64,000 nt of DNA from NCBI GenBank assembly GCA_003533505.1, contig DQGD01000015.1, forward strand, positions 9,862-73,861, read 5' to 3'. This stretch comes from Clostridiales bacterium (GTDB lineage Bacteria > Bacillota > Clostridia > Christensenellales > Pumilibacteraceae). A program made the translations under genes and the position numbers. The notes beneath the pieces are model-generated. The model was not told the origin of the DNA. It saw only the letters and a program-made list of their open reading frames with translations, and did not search any database. Below, piece after piece: positions 41,563 to 49,906 of the stretch. Within the stretch, counting starts at the first letter, position 1. Every line of letters begins with the position of its first letter.

Positions 41563-43770
41563 TTATTTTGCTACGATTTTGCCACCCAGCATATCATTAG
41601 ATACGTTATTATCCAAAACTATGATAACTCTACCGTCGGAAGGAATTGCACAACCACTTGCACTTGTTGTGCCTCCGGCTCTGATTTCTGTAATCGTGGC
41701 TTCGCCCACTTTTGTGCCGGCGCTGTTGTAAAGTATAACCGTTTGTCCGACCTGGAAGTATCCCTTTTCAACAGTCGCGTAAATCCTTTTTTCTGCCGCT
41801 TCTACGATTTGGATCGGACCGGAAGTGGACTTTTCGGTTGTAGAATGCTCAACAACCGTGATCTCAACAGTCGTTACGCTGGGGGATTTGGGAACGATTT
41901 TGTAGTTTTCCATAACAGGGTTCGTAATGTTTCCTATTTTAAGGAAGAAACAATCCGTCGTTACTTTCTTTTTCCGGTCAGGGATAAAATAGAAAACACT
42001 GTTGTTTCCTTCTTTGGTTTCAAACCCTGCTTTTTCGTTGTCAAGCCAAAGTTGGATTTTCTGACCTTCGATACGATTTTCGTATTGTCCGAATAAAAAC
42101 GTTTTGCCTCTATCATTCGACGGATTTTGTTGATTTCTAATGTAGCCAAGTTCAAGCACGAACTCATACGGCTTAATTGTGAACGTTTTTACTTCGGAAA
42201 CCACTGCTTCCCATTCGTCCGTTGCCGTGACGCCGATGCGGTATTCATACTCTCCCGCGTTCGTGAGAACGTTGGCGACGTTCAAATTCCTTCCCCATTC
42301 TCCGCCAACTTCACGGAACTCGACGTATTTCTCGCCGGAAGAAATAGGCGTGATATTTTCTACGCCGCCTTCAATTGAAGGGGTGCTTAATTTGTAAACA
42401 AGGTTTTCATAGGTGAAATTCGCCACTTGCTTGCCGTCGTACGTTTTACCATCAAAGTTCCTGACGGTAAGATTTCTCGGTTTCGCCTTCATAGTGAATT
42501 TGACGAACGCGTCTCCGAAATTGTAGTTGTCGCCTTCCGCATATTTAATGTGCACTCGGAACGTGCCCGTTTTAAGTTGTATAACTTCTTCTTTTGTAAG
42601 GTTACGACTCCAAACGCCATTTTCAAGTTCTTGTTCCCAGAAGATAGTCCTTTCGCCGTAACCGGTGCCGATTTCAACGTAATTTGTTGTGGGATTGGGG
42701 ATACTCTGTGCGCCGATAACAAGATTATTGAATGCGTCTGCATTGCTGATTTCAAAGTCGACGATGTCTGCTTTGACGATTGCCACGTTAATGTTTTCTA
42801 TTGCAAGGCTGTAATTGCCCGCGTCTTTTCCGGTGATTTCAAAGCTTTGGACTGCCGCGCCGACGTTGGCACTTTCCATTGTAACGGTAATTGTTGCTTC
42901 GTCGCCTGGAATCAATTCGGCGGGTGCGCCCGTAAAAATATTTGAATTATTGTATGGAGGCTCCCAATCAACGCCGATTACCATGGGGGTGATTGCAAAG
43001 TCAAAAGTTTTTGTCGCGGCTTTCCACTCTGCCGTGTCTTTTACGCTGACTTTCATGGTATATTCGCCGGCTTTCTTCGGGGCGGTTGCGGCGTACGTAT
43101 TGTCGTCCGCGCCTTTTGCCTTGAACATAATTGTGGGTACGCGATTGCCTTCGATTACGAAATCGTCTTTCGTAATCGAAACAACTTCTCCGTCGTATTC
43201 CTTGCCAAGCGTTTTACCGGCAACAAGCTTAATTTCGTTGTCCTTCGCGCCGGGTGCGTCGATTTCTTCGGTCTTTTCGTAACCGCATACCGTGCAGGTG
43301 AATTTCTTTTCGCCGACCACGCCGTAGTCCGCCGGTTTGGTAACCTCGCCTTCGTCAAAGGTGTGCGCGGCGAAATCGCCCTTCATTACGTCATGCGTGG
43401 GAGCCGTTGCGTCACAGGTCGAATCGTGCCAGTGTCCCGACTCGTCTTTTTTCCATTCCTCGCCGTAAGTGTGCGTTGCGGTGCCGGAAATTGTCCTTTC
43501 GGTTTCGTATCCGCATTCACATACGCCCTTTTCGACTTTGTCCGCATGAAAGCCTGCGGGTGTTTTTACCGTCCACGTAAACTCGTGCGGGAGTTTCTCC
43601 GTTGTGTCGGTGTGTTCCTTCGTGGTGCATTCGTGCCAGTGGTTTGTTTCGTCAAATTTCCAGTCGCTTGAAAACTCGTGTTTATTGTTGTTGCAAGCGG
43701 CAAGAACCGAAAGTGACAAAACAAACACTATTGTTATTGCCAAAATAGTGAACAGCGATTTCATTTTCAT
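41563..43770 (-). CDS. Cys-rich repeat lipoprotein
   Basis: A 735-residue lipoprotein with signal peptide and lipobox VLAACN (Cys about 25). The N-terminal third has CxCG-containing modules alternating with HxW segments (SSDWKFDETNHWHEC, ESGHWHDSTC, FTCTVCGYEKTEE). The rest consists of MBG-like beta domains (TKTFDFAITPMVIG; YDGKQVANFTY) and a C-terminal OB-like segment (GYFQVGQTVILYNSAGTKVG). I chose the ATG at 43770 because AAAAGGAGACAAAAATC precedes it; an in-frame ATG at 43815 lies inside the shared leader repeat. It belongs to the same family as the neighbouring genes. Confidence 0.8.
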   Translation of the reverse strand: MKMKSLFTILAITIVFVLSLSVLAACNNNKHEFSSDWKFDETNHWHECTTKEHTDTTEKLPHEFTWTVKTPAGFHADKVEKGVCECGYETERTISGTATHTYGEEWKKDESGHWHDSTCDATAPTHDVMKGDFAAHTFDEGEVTKPADYGVVGEKKFTCTVCGYEKTEEIDAPGAKDNEIKLVAGKTLGKEYDGEVVSITKDDFVIEGNRVPTIMFKAKGADDNTYAATAPKKAGEYTMKVSVKDTAEWKAATKTFDFAITPMVIGVDWEPPYNNSNIFTGAPAELIPGDEATITVTMESANVGAAVQSFEITGKDAGNYSLAIENINVAIVKADIVDFEISNADAFNNLVIGAQSIPNPTTNYVEIGTGYGERTIFWEQELENGVWSRNLTKEEVIQLKTGTFRVHIKYAEGDNYNFGDAFVKFTMKAKPRNLTVRNFDGKTYDGKQVANFTYENLVYKLSTPSIEGGVENITPISSGEKYVEFREVGGEWGRNLNVANVLTNAGEYEYRIGVTATDEWEAVVSEVKTFTIKPYEFVLELGYIRNQQNPSNDRGKTFLFGQYENRIEGQKIQLWLDNEKAGFETKEGNNSVFYFIPDRKKKVTTDCFFLKIGNITNPVMENYKIVPKSPSVTTVEITVVEHSTTEKSTSGPIQIVEAAEKRIYATVEKGYFQVGQTVILYNSAGTKVGEATITEIRAGGTTSASGCAIPSDGRVIIVLDNNVSNDMLGGKIVAK

Positions 43771-43772
43771 GA

Positions 43773-43841
43773 TTTTTGTCTCCTTTTTCCTGAATTGATT
43801 TATTTCAAACCGCAAATCAGTATTTGCGCTCTAAAACCGTT
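43773..43841 (-). repeat. 69-bp leader repeat, copy 1
   Basis: This 69-bp block lies directly upstream of the 735-residue lipoprotein gene and is identical, base for base, to 44831-44899. It includes the ribosome site and a hairpin made of CGCAAAT and ATTTGCG around ACTG. Confidence 0.9.
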
Positions 43842-43871
43842 GTTTGTTGTGTTTGTTCCTTTTACGCCGGT

Positions 43872-44828
43872 TTATTTGGCAACCTTGTAAATAAATTTAT
43901 ATGTGCCCAAACCCGGTTCAGTATTAGTCTGTATAATGGTTGTTTTATCTGCGGACAACTCAAACGTTGAGCCGGCAATCAATCCGTAATTGTGAGCTGG
44001 AATTTCTTTTTCCATATCTTCCTGACTGTCGTAGAACACGATGGCAGTACCTTTGATTTTATACAGTACACCGAAGCTGCCTTGACCGCCTACTTCGCCC
44101 GGACCTTGATCATAGGTCACCGTCGCGGTATTTTTGTCAGCCGCAAACTCAAATGTGATCTTTGATGAAGCGACGAATTGAATATACTGCTCCTCCGTCA
44201 TTTCCATTTCCGCGAGAATCGCTTGTTTGACGGCTTCGGACTCCCACTTGACGGTTGCGTCAACTTTATTGAAAGTCTTGCCCTTGATGTCGGCAGTCGC
44301 CCACTTTGCGTAAAGCGTGAAAACTCTTGCCGGCATATATGAAAAACTGAATGCCGTGTCGGAAAGCGTTTCGCCGCCGTCCGTGCTTTCATACCAACCT
44401 GCAAAAACAAAACCGTCTTTGGTGGGATCTGTCGGAGCTGTAATCGCCGCGCCTGCGCTTGCCTTAACGGGCTGTACCGCGCTGCCGCCTTTGCTGTCAA
44501 AGGTTATCGTATATTCTTTTCCGGCGACAATTTCGTCAATCGACTCGGTCTTTTCTCTGCGGCAGACCGTGCAGGTGTAAACCATTGTGCCTTTTTGTTC
44601 TGTGGTCGGCTCGACAGTCACGTTGCCGCCGTTCCAGGAGTGCTCGGCTTTGTCTTTGGTTTCCTTGCAGTCCTTGTCTTCGCACGCGTGCCAATGATGA
44701 TTCTCGTCGTTGCTCCATTCTTCCGAAAAGTTGTGTTCCCCGTTCTTGTTGCAAGCGGCAAGACCCGAAAGCGACAAAATAAGCATCAACGCTATCGCGC
44801 AAAATGTGGCGATCGATTTCTTTTTCAT
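43872..44828 (-). CDS. Lipoprotein with InlB-type B repeat
   Basis: A 318-residue lipoprotein. The signal peptide ends in the lipobox GLAACN. A short Cys-rich module follows (HHWHACEDKDCKE, YTCTVCRREKTE), then a Listeria-Bacteroides (Flg_new) repeat (ITFDSKGGSAVQPV to FTLYAKW, about 107-178), and a beta-rich lipocalin-like C-terminus. I chose the ATG at 44828 after AAAAGGAGACAAAAACC; the signal peptide closely resembles that of the lipoprotein downstream, so the pair arose by duplication of the 5' region and later divergence. Confidence 0.8.
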   Translation of the reverse strand: MKKKSIATFCAIALMLILSLSGLAACNKNGEHNFSEEWSNDENHHWHACEDKDCKETKDKAEHSWNGGNVTVEPTTEQKGTMVYTCTVCRREKTESIDEIVAGKEYTITFDSKGGSAVQPVKASAGAAITAPTDPTKDGFVFAGWYESTDGGETLSDTAFSFSYMPARVFTLYAKWATADIKGKTFNKVDATVKWESEAVKQAILAEMEMTEEQYIQFVASSKITFEFAADKNTATVTYDQGPGEVGGQGSFGVLYKIKGTAIVFYDSQEDMEKEIPAHNYGLIAGSTFELSADKTTIIQTNTEPGLGTYKFIYKVAK

Positions 44829-44830
44829 GG

Positions 44831-44899
44831 TTTTTGTCTCCTTTTTCCTGAATTGATTTATTTCAAACCGCAAATCAGTATTTGCGCTCTAAAACCGTT
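44831..44899 (-). repeat. 69-bp leader repeat, copy 2
   Basis: This block is identical to 43773-43841 and sits at the same distance from the start codon of the 318-residue lipoprotein gene. The perfect match is much higher than the similarity of the coding regions. Confidence 0.9.
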
Positions 44900-44921
44900 A
44901 ATAATTTTCCGTTTTCGTTCG

Positions 44922-45305
44922 TTAAAGGGCGTCTATTGCGTCTGCAAGATAGTCGGACGGGACGGATTCATAGAAGAATGCGTCGATGCTGCCGTCTTCC
45001 TTGGCGCATTTGACTTTGTATGCGTTGCTTTCATCAGACACGTTGTCGCAAAGAAGCACAATTTTGATTTCGGGGTTCTGTCTCCTGGCTTCACGCGCGG
45101 TGCTCATTCGCATATCGAACGTGCCGTCGCCCGACCTTGTAACGTCCATTACAAGAGTTGTTGCCGCAAGCGCGTTCGTCAGCGTAAGGATACGCGCAGT
45201 TTCCTGCGAAGAAGATTTTTCCACAAAGAATCCCGCGCGTTTAAGGGCGTTTGCCACCGCTTCCAAAACGAGTCTGTTTCTGATTGCAAGTACGGCTCTT
45301 TTCAT
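44922..45305 (-). CDS. Pseudo-receiver domain protein
   Basis: A 127-residue stand-alone protein with the alternating strand/helix pattern of a CheY-like receiver. The phosphoacceptor position survives in TLVMDVT, but the N-terminal acidic pair is replaced (AVLAIRNRL), the Thr position is Cys (VLLCDN) and the conserved Lys is missing (AFFYESV). It is therefore unlikely to be phosphorylated normally. AAAGGAGAAATG lies upstream. It sits between the response regulator and the lipoprotein genes and could act as a protein-binding switch. Confidence 0.65.
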   Translation of the reverse strand: MKRAVLAIRNRLVLEAVANALKRAGFFVEKSSSQETARILTLTNALAATTLVMDVTRSGDGTFDMRMSTAREARRQNPEIKIVLLCDNVSDESNAYKVKCAKEDGSIDAFFYESVPSDYLADAIDAL

Positions 45306-45382
45306 TTCATATCATTTCTCCTTTGCGTACACTACGCCTGTTTTTGCATTCCGCATATATTTTATCATAGGGATATGCGCTT

Positions 45383-45404
45383 GGGGAGTGCCATTCGGCA
45401 CCCC
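45383..45404. repeat. Inverted repeat upstream of the pseudo-receiver gene
   Basis: GGGGaGTGCC and GGCACCCC flank ATTC, forming a near-perfect eight-bp stem about 80 bp upstream of the pseudo-receiver start. It lies just upstream of an AT-rich -10-like stretch and could be an operator, perhaps for the adjacent LuxR-type regulator. Confidence 0.5.
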
Positions 45405-45442
45405 TTTGGCAAGTTTTTTGTTTTTTTAGAAAAAATTTTTGC

Positions 45443-45474
45443 AAAAAAAAGACAGCCGCGGGTAAGCGACTGCC
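45443..45474 (-). terminator. Terminator after the response regulator gene
   Basis: On the minus strand GGCAGTCGC and GCGGCTGTC form a nine-bp stem with a six-base loop followed by eight T residues. It lies 30 bp after the response regulator stop and ends the sensor operon. Confidence 0.88.
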
Positions 45475-45503
45475 TGTTGCTATATATTTGGGTGTGTTGT
45501 CGG

Positions 45504-46154
45504 TCAGATTTCGTCGTCGGTTTTGTCGAGTATCACAAGCCCCGATTCTCTTGCTCTTACGGCAAGTTGGGTGCGGGAACGGAAACCCGTTTTGAACAGC
45601 ATATCCGCAACGTGGTTTTTGACTACGCCCGAAGAAACGCCGAGTTTTTCGGAAATTTCCGTATTGCTGTATCCGCCCGTCATAAGGCGCAGGATTTCAA
45701 GTTCCTTTTCGGTAAATTCGCAACTAGAGGCAAGTCCCATTCTGACGGGTTGGGGACTATCGGGATAGACGATTTCGCCGTTCATCACCCGTTCCATCAG
45801 CGACAGAATAGGTTGCTCGCCCACTTCCTTATACCAAAAGCCTTCCACGCCGATTTGTTTTGCACGCTTTATATAGGAACACTCAGGCATACTCGTAACG
45901 ACGATAATTTTCGTTTTCGGGAATTTCGCCTTGATTTTTGCCGCCGCTTCCAGTCCGCTTTCGCCGTTTTCCGTAACTACGTCCATCAGTATCAAATCTA
46001 CGGGCATGCGTGTGCAGACAATATCTGCAACGGAAGCGTTTTCTATCGCCACTTGCAGATAGAATTTATCCGACGACTCCACAAAATGCGAAAAGAGCGC
46101 CTTCGGCATTTGCTGATCTTCGACTATCATGACTGAGTATTTTCCGTCTTTCAT
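45504..46154 (-). CDS. LuxR/NarL-type response regulator
   Basis: A 216-residue two-component response regulator. The receiver (about 7-125) has an intact acidic pocket (MIVEDQQ), phosphoacceptor Asp in LILMDVV, Thr in VVTSMPE and Lys in GFWYKEVG. The C-terminal helix-turn-helix (about 150-205) reads FTEKELEILRLMTGGYSNTE followed by EISEKLGVSSGVVKNHV. Its start overlaps the histidine kinase stop by 4 bp, so the kinase is its partner. Likely targets are the downstream surface protein genes, but no binding site is proven. Confidence 0.9.
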   Translation of the reverse strand: MKDGKYSVMIVEDQQMPKALFSHFVESSDKFYLQVAIENASVADIVCTRMPVDLILMDVVTENGESGLEAAAKIKAKFPKTKIIVVTSMPECSYIKRAKQIGVEGFWYKEVGEQPILSLMERVMNGEIVYPDSPQPVRMGLASSCEFTEKELEILRLMTGGYSNTEISEKLGVSSGVVKNHVADMLFKTGFRSRTQLAVRARESGLVILDKTDDEI

Positions 46155-47446
46155 AAACTTTCTCCTTGCGGCAATTCGATAATGAGTTCGAATTGCGGTG
46201 CGCTGTGAATAACCATTTTGCCGTTTTCCCGTTCTACGAGCAAGCGAAGCCCCGAAAGTCCGCCGCCTTCTATGATTTCGCCTTTCGGCTTTTCGCCGTC
46301 GTTGGTGATTTCTATCGTATATTTGCCGTTTTTCTCCGATACCGTAACCGTCATCGTCTTACCGTTTGCGTGCGAAACGGTGTTCGTCAGACATTCGTGC
46401 ATTGCGGCGATGAGTATTTTTTCGCTTACCGTATCGGCTTTCGGCTGCTTTCCGCAAAATTCCACGGTTACGCCTACGAGTTTTGCCGCGTCCTTTATCA
46501 CTTGCAGGTTATCTTTCTTGATGCGCGGACGAGTGCTTTTCAGTGCGGCGATTTCCGCTTGCCAGAAGCAAATCATTTGCTTTTGCTCGGTTTTGTCAAG
46601 CGGTTCGGCAAGTCTGCGTTTTGTTGCAAGCAAGAGTTTGCCCATATCGTCGTGGATACGGATTTTAGCCGCCAAAAGTTCCTTTTCTTTCGTGAGAAGC
46701 ACCACGTTATCCCCGTATTCGACAAGGCGTTTGTTGACGGCTTTCAGTTCGTCGAGTTTTTGCTCTAACTCTTTGGTAAGACGGTATTGTTCGGTTACGT
46801 TTGCCGCAACGATTTCGTAAACGGTTTTGCTGTCTATCTCATGCGAGTATCTCTTGAACGACACCACTTTGCCGCCCTCGTATTCTACAATAGGGTTTTC
46901 TCCCGTTTGAAGCGGCAGACAGTTTTCTTCTATTTCGCCTTGCGAGATCTTCCGCCAAAAACTTGCGCCGTCCAAAAGTGCCTTACCTGTTGCAAGAACG
47001 CAAAGACGGTTCATTTCGGTATTGATAAGCCGCACGAGTCCGCTTTGCTCGTAGAAACATATTCCTGCCGGAAGCGAATCCGCGCTCTCTTTTATGGACA
47101 CGGGCGAAATATGCTTTTTGTTCCAAAGCACCGCGCCGACAAGTCCGTAAACCGCAAGAGCGAGCTCCGCTACAGCCACAACGCAATGCAACCATAGCGG
47201 CAAAGAAATTATCGTGAGCGACGGCTCGAATACGGATTTCCCGACACGATAGAGATAACTTCCGCACATTGTAAGGAATATCGATAGAAACGACAATGCA
47301 AACGTTACCGCCGTCAAAACGATATAGCGGCGTTTCTTGCAAAGTCTGACCGACGCAAACAACCCGATAATCGCCAGAACGAACGTGGAAATAAACGAAA
47401 CGACAATCATCTGTTTTACATAAAACGGTGCGTCTATAAATCTCAT
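46151..47446 (-). CDS. Membrane histidine kinase
   Basis: A 431-residue sensor kinase. Three membrane helices lie in the first 110 residues (about 10-30, 38-62, 85-108). A PAS-like segment follows (about 120-225), then a coiled coil and the phosphoacceptor HDDMG typical of HisKA_3 kinases (about 283). The C-terminal ATPase has an N box HECLTNTVSHANGK and a G box GGGLSGLRLLVE. It probably phosphorylates the LuxR-type regulator encoded next. The start overlaps the upstream sensor gene by 4 bp. Confidence 0.87.
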   Translation of the reverse strand: MRFIDAPFYVKQMIVVSFISTFVLAIIGLFASVRLCKKRRYIVLTAVTFALSFLSIFLTMCGSYLYRVGKSVFEPSLTIISLPLWLHCVVAVAELALAVYGLVGAVLWNKKHISPVSIKESADSLPAGICFYEQSGLVRLINTEMNRLCVLATGKALLDGASFWRKISQGEIEENCLPLQTGENPIVEYEGGKVVSFKRYSHEIDSKTVYEIVAANVTEQYRLTKELEQKLDELKAVNKRLVEYGDNVVLLTKEKELLAAKIRIHDDMGKLLLATKRRLAEPLDKTEQKQMICFWQAEIAALKSTRPRIKKDNLQVIKDAAKLVGVTVEFCGKQPKADTVSEKILIAAMHECLTNTVSHANGKTMTVTVSEKNGKYTIEITNDGEKPKGEIIEGGGLSGLRLLVERENGKMVIHSAPQFELIIELPQGESL

Positions 47447-49104
47447 ACAGCACCCCCTTCGGGCAAAGTAAGCGAGTAATAAACTTCTTCGTCGTCCGTT
47501 TGAATTGTTACGTTGTATTCCTCAAATTTCGACTTTATTTTCTCCGAAATTTCTTCCGTTTTATTGTCGCATTCGATACGCAAAACGAGATGATCGCCGC
47601 GCTTTGAAAGGCGAACGATAACGGCGCTCGGTAGTCCCTCGTAATTTGCAATGCAAGCCTCAAAAAAGTCATAGAAAACACCTGCGGTTTTGTCGTAGAT
47701 TTTACCCGAAACGGCGCAATCGAAAGTGCATTCCGCACCCGTAAGCGAAAGAAACCCAAGCGATTCTTTTATCGCAAGCGACAGTTCGCCCACGTCTATA
47801 TTTTCCTGCTTTTCGGCAAGCATAACAAGGTTGCTTCTGCGTTTGATATAAGCCGCCAAAATGCACGCAAAACGCATTTTATCTATATATTCCGTGCTGT
47901 TTAACTGCGTTTTGCGGTACATATCCGACAAAAGCGCATCAAGGCGTTTCAGTTCTTCGCAGGTAACTTCATCCATCTTTGCGTACAGTTTGTTTTGCTC
48001 TGCAATCTGCGCTTTTTGCTCTTTGAGTTCGTTCTCCGCTTCGATGATATAGTTTTCTTCGGACAGTCTTTCGTTGGTTTCGGAAAGTGCCGCGTTTATC
48101 TCGTTGATCTTGGATAAATCTTCGATTCTGAAAGCGTATCCGCCGTGTATTTTTTCTGCTGAAAGCCGTGTATTTTCATCTATCATTACGGGGCTTTTTG
48201 CCGCACGACCGAGCAGGTTTTTATCCGTGGAAATCGACTTTTCGGAGTCGTATATCACACTCAAATTCTCGTCCGTGATAACCGCCGAATATGCCGAACG
48301 ATAGAAGTAATTTTCGTATTCGTCGTTGGACGGAATCAACCCTATGGCGATACAACTTTCTATCATTACGATACAGGTAAAGCACAACAGTTCCGGAATT
48401 TTGAACGCCGGCGTATCCGTCAAAAAGCATACGGCGGAAACAGCCACGCACACAATGAAAACGGTTACGGGTATCCACGTTTTACGCCTGCACGCCGATA
48501 TGCCACACTTCAAAATCAGCACGATAAGGCTTGTAAACGTTACGGCAATCTCCCACGCGAGCGCGATATAAAATACGGTTCTATGCTCGTAGGAAAAACC
48601 GTTCTCGAAGTTCAAAGCGAACGCCCATTCGTGTGCGTCGTTTGTGAATATCAGAAGAAACAATATAACGGCGGGTATATATAAGAGATACCACGCTTTT
48701 GCGAGCGGTTTGCCCTTTTTGCTCTCTATGCTGAACGCCGCAAGCAAAATCGTCGGCGGAATAAACATTTGCGGAACGTAGTATGCGTACCAAAGATAGC
48801 GCGAAAGGGCGTCTGTGTCTCTTGTCAGTCCGTACCTTATCATTCGCACCACAAGGAAAAACAAAATCAGCACGGCAACCATAAGGAAATATGCACGCAG
48901 ATCTTTCCGCACCATTCTATGTATAAGAGAAACGCCCCACGCCACCACGAGAGAAATCAGTATCGTGTGCGCCAACAAAGCAAACAGGGCATGCCAAAAA
49001 TCAGGAAGGCTCGAATCTACCGCCTGAAATACGCCCGCTAAACAAAAGAAAAACGCGCATACGGCATATAGAACTATTCGTTTTTTGTTAATAGCAGTCC
49101 GCAT
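47443..49104 (-). CDS. 7TM sensor with degenerate kinase domain
   Basis: A 553-residue membrane protein with seven or eight N-terminal helices (to about 260), like 7TM histidine kinases. A PAS-like segment and a coiled coil (about 325-375) follow. The segment where the phosphoacceptor His should be (VTCEELKRLDALLSDMYRK) has none, and the ATPase domain keeps only an N-box-like FFEACIANYEG with no G box. It may be a sensory partner that controls the active kinase encoded next. A good promoter lies 33 bp upstream, so it is first in a three-gene operon. Confidence 0.8.
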   Translation of the reverse strand: MRTAINKKRIVLYAVCAFFFCLAGVFQAVDSSLPDFWHALFALLAHTILISLVVAWGVSLIHRMVRKDLRAYFLMVAVLILFFLVVRMIRYGLTRDTDALSRYLWYAYYVPQMFIPPTILLAAFSIESKKGKPLAKAWYLLYIPAVILFLLIFTNDAHEWAFALNFENGFSYEHRTVFYIALAWEIAVTFTSLIVLILKCGISACRRKTWIPVTVFIVCVAVSAVCFLTDTPAFKIPELLCFTCIVMIESCIAIGLIPSNDEYENYFYRSAYSAVITDENLSVIYDSEKSISTDKNLLGRAAKSPVMIDENTRLSAEKIHGGYAFRIEDLSKINEINAALSETNERLSEENYIIEAENELKEQKAQIAEQNKLYAKMDEVTCEELKRLDALLSDMYRKTQLNSTEYIDKMRFACILAAYIKRRSNLVMLAEKQENIDVGELSLAIKESLGFLSLTGAECTFDCAVSGKIYDKTAGVFYDFFEACIANYEGLPSAVIVRLSKRGDHLVLRIECDNKTEEISEKIKSKFEEYNVTIQTDDEEVYYSLTLPEGGAV

Positions 49105-49136
49105 TTCCGCGTTTCTCCTTTTCGTTAGTTCCTTAT

Positions 49137-49165
49137 ATTATAGCATATTTTACCGATTTTTTCAA
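49137..49165 (-). promoter_or_regulatory. Promoter of the sensor/response regulator operon
   Basis: On the minus strand TTGAAA (49160-49165) and a perfect TATAAT (49137-49142) are separated by 17 bp. The -10 box ends 32 bp before the start codon of the 7TM sensor. Confidence 0.85.
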
Positions 49166-49213
49166 TCCATTCCGCCCCATAAACGAAAAGTCGAATCGCT
49201 TGCCGTCAACCGT

Positions 49214-49411
49214 TTACCACTCCTGATTTTTTATGTTATCCGCTATGTTCATAATCGGAACACCGATTTCCTGTGCGTGCTTATAGCATTTATACGCACC
49301 GCCATAATCACGCTTTACGGAATTAGCCGCTAACCCCTTTCCGGTTGTCAGATTGCCCGACTGCATAAGTTCGGTAATATACTTCAAATAGAAACGCCAC
49401 TCTAAACGGCA
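49214..49411 (-). pseudogene. Fragment of an unrecognised gene
   Basis: About 65 codons are open on the minus strand, ending at 49214, with protein-like composition (RFYLKYITELM, RDYGGAYKCYKHAQEIGV). No start codon with a ribosome site is found at the upstream end, so it appears to be the C-terminal remnant of a larger gene. An internal ATG at 49366 would give 50 residues. I do not recognise the family. Confidence 0.35.
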
Positions 49412-49536
49412 TAAAAAAGAGAGAACATTTGTCGCCCTCTTTTACACACAACAGTATATATGGAAAAATGTAACATTTAGGAACCACCCCGCAATTTTAG
49501 CACATTTTCCGATTTTCGACCGCTTTCAGAAGAGTA

Positions 49537-49573
49537 AAAAAACAGCCAGACTCAAGCGAGAATGGCTGTTTTT
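49537..49573 (-). terminator. Hairpin terminator after small ORF
   Basis: AAAAACAGCCA and TGGCTGTTTTT form an 11-bp stem with a 14-base loop. Flanking T runs occur on both strands, so it can terminate in either direction. It follows the 36-codon ORF by 30 bp on the minus strand. Confidence 0.8.
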
Positions 49574-49602
49574 CATAAAATTCAGTATTAAAATGCCGGA
49601 AT

Positions 49603-49713
49603 TTAACCGTCTTCCGCCAAAAGCTTACGCCCTCGGATTACGGATATTAGCCTGTGTTGCTGTGTTACAAGGGTAAAGCATTTCGGCTTATAGTCTGTCA
49701 TCCGTATTGGCAT
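49603..49713 (-). CDS. Small ORF of 36 codons
   Basis: A basic peptide of 36 residues (MPIRMTDYKPKCF, later RLISVIRGRKLLAEDG) is encoded between a strong promoter 46 bp upstream and a terminator 30 bp downstream. Only a weak ribosome site (GCGGA) precedes the ATG. The complete transcription unit argues for a real small gene or a small RNA, but the peptide matches nothing I know and could be a remnant of a mobile element gene. Confidence 0.35.
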   Translation of the reverse strand: MPIRMTDYKPKCFTLVTQQHRLISVIRGRKLLAEDG

Positions 49714-49758
49714 AAATCCGCAATTTTTTGTGTCAAACAAGTACGACACACCCTATAT

Positions 49759-49787
49759 ATATTACAAAAAAATCATTAGTTAGTCAA
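49759..49787 (-). promoter_or_regulatory. Promoter of the small ORF
   Basis: On the minus strand TTGACT (49782-49787), a 17-bp spacer and TAATAT (49759-49764) form a good promoter. Just downstream GTGTC and GACAC arms around ten bases form an inverted repeat that overlaps the likely start site and could be an operator. Confidence 0.7.
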
Positions 49788-49906
49788 TTTTTCTGCATTG
49801 GCTTTTTACGATCTTACTTCCGTGCCAGCGATGAAATCCGTTTTGTATGCCGTATTGCTCCTAATTAAAACGTTTTGCTCTGTAGTCGCTCGGAACGGGT
49901 ATGCTA

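Noticed and set aside
38320..44828. CRISPR-like or tandem DNA repeats in the surface protein region
   Set aside because: The repetition is at the protein-module level with diverged DNA and irregular spacing; there are no identical short repeats with spacers and no cas genes.
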